The translations under genes and the position numbers were made by a program. From positions 1 to 33,935 of the forward strand of contig NZ_JADDOJ010000043.1 in the NCBI RefSeq assembly GCF_015159745.1: 33,935 nt of DNA, in the 5' to 3' direction. This document shows positions 33,320 through 33,935 of the stretch, one piece after another. The DNA comes from Ramlibacter aquaticus. Its GTDB lineage: Bacteria; Pseudomonadota; Gammaproteobacteria; Burkholderiales; Burkholderiaceae_C. Each line of letters starts with the position of its first letter. Within the stretch, counting starts at the first letter, position 1. Below the pieces are notes generated by a model, which did not search any database, was not told the DNA's origin, and saw only the letters and a list, made by a program, of their open reading frames with translations.

Positions 33320-33935
33320 TCAGTTCACCGGCGGCGTGCGCAGCGCGTCGCGGAATTCGGCCAGCTTCTTCTTCAGGCGCCGCTCGTTGACCAGGCCCAC
33401 GCGCAGCAGGATCTTCTGGCCGGCCGGCAGGGCTTCGAGCGCGGGGTCGGTGAACTCGTAGTGCACCCAGGGGCGCTGGGACGCCACCTCGCCCGTGAAC
33501 TGCAGCAACTGCAGGGTGGGTGGCTGAGCCGGCTCGGGCGTGTCCAGCAGCAGGCCGATCACCTCCAGCAGGCGGCCCTGGAACTGCCGGCCGGGGTAGC
33601 CCAGTTGCTGGTACTGCGCCTGCAGCAAGGGGTACATGCGCCGGTACAGGGCCACGGCCTTCGCCGCATCCACCCGCTCCACCCACTGGACCCAGGGCGT
33701 GTAGCGTGCCGCGTTGTCCAGCGCCGCCACGGTGCTGCCGCCGGACTCGTCCACGCCGAAGCGGCCCGGGGTGGCGGCCACCGGCCACAGCGAGGACGGT
33801 GCGTGCGCACGCCCCAGGTTGTCCACCGTGGCCACCAGGCGGCGTGCGAAGTCGTCGGCCCGCAGGAAGCTGGCGACGCCCTGCCGGCCCAGCAGCGCCT
33901 CCAGCGCGCCGGGCAGGTCCGCGGCCTGCAGGGGC
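33320..33935 (-). CDS. DUF3014 domain protein, 5' end outside window
   Basis: About 205 residues are visible, ending ...T-P-P-V-N at the stop 33320; the N-terminus is off the right edge. The sequence L-L-G-R-Q-G-V-A-S-F-L-R-A-D-D-F-A-R-R followed by V-A-T-V-D-N-L-G-R matches DUF3014, a periplasmic-domain family often with an N-terminal membrane anchor. Further along, P-L-L-Q-A-Q-Y-Q-Q-L-G-Y-P and F-R-D-A-L complete the domain. Function unknown. Nothing to its right can be assessed. Confidence 0.85.
   Translation of the reverse strand, partial: PLQAADLPGALEALLGRQGVASFLRADDFARRLVATVDNLGRAHAPSSLWPVAATPGRFGVDESGGSTVAALDNAARYTPWVQWVERVDAAKAVALYRRMYPLLQAQYQQLGYPGRQFQGRLLEVIGLLLDTPEPAQPPTLQLLQFTGEVASQRPWVHYEFTDPALEALPAGQKILLRVGLVNERRLKKKLAEFRDALRTPPVN

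Noticed and set aside
33106..33390. Plus-strand 94-codon frame between DUF4396 and DUF3014
   Set aside because: Arg/Ala-rich translation over direct repeats, overlapping the DUF3014 gene; no ribosome-binding site.

Overview
The window comes from a high-GC chromosome (roughly 70% GC by eye). The protein families and gene neighbourhoods point to a betaproteobacterium of the Burkholderiales, most likely Comamonadaceae. Examples are a DUF3034/globin/cupredoxin operon, a YdbC-type pyridoxal reductase, panB-panC, DUF6494, DUF4396 and DUF3014 genes, and dense signalling genes. I found no rRNA, tRNA, CRISPR array, prophage or complete mobile element. The only mobile trace is the 3' end of an IS630-type transposase at the left edge.

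Layout. (1) 1-4834, nearly all minus strand: IS630 remnant, MAPEG protein, a tight operon of DUF3034 outer-membrane protein, periplasmic truncated globin and cupredoxin, then an outer-membrane barrel, a DUF302 protein and a PAP2 phosphatase. (2) 4966-7958: wrbA plus a small membrane protein, a LysR regulator divergent from a DoxX protein, and a YpfH-type esterase. (3) 7999-17750, a sensory block: MHYT membrane sensor, a 1005-aa hybrid kinase, a BLUF photoreceptor, a DJ-1/PfpI protein and two divergent PAS histidine kinases. (4) 17850-19232: two DUF2382 (YsnF/AvaK-type) stress proteins. (5) 19373-23994: a periplasmic copper-handling operon behind an almost textbook CueR-type promoter. It encodes a His/Cys-rich secreted protein, a Met/His-rich small secreted protein, a lipoprotein TolC-type channel, a multicopper oxidase with two recognisable cupredoxin domains, an azurin-like cupredoxin and a CusF-like chaperone. 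(6) 24028-28645: AraC regulator divergent from a short-chain dehydrogenase, LysR regulator divergent from the pyridoxal reductase, and a YXWGXW lipoprotein. (7) 28793-33935: a second BLUF protein, panB-panC with an unusual leader, a racemase-family protein, DUF6494, DUF4396 and a partial DUF3014 gene.

How the parts fit together. The copper operon is the most coherent unit. Its components bind, oxidise or carry copper in the periplasm, but no P-type ATPase, RND pump or periplasmic adaptor lies in the window, so the TolC-like protein has no local partner. The DUF3034-globin-cupredoxin operon looks like a second periplasmic metalloprotein unit (haem plus copper), and its upstream region carries two adjacent dyad symmetries. 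The sensory block combines light (BLUF), a possible gas or redox sensor (MHYT) and PAS inputs with histidine kinases, yet it has no stand-alone response regulator.

Function calls rest on motifs and family resemblance read by eye; no database search or structure prediction was run. Promoters, operators and hairpins are sequence-pattern proposals.
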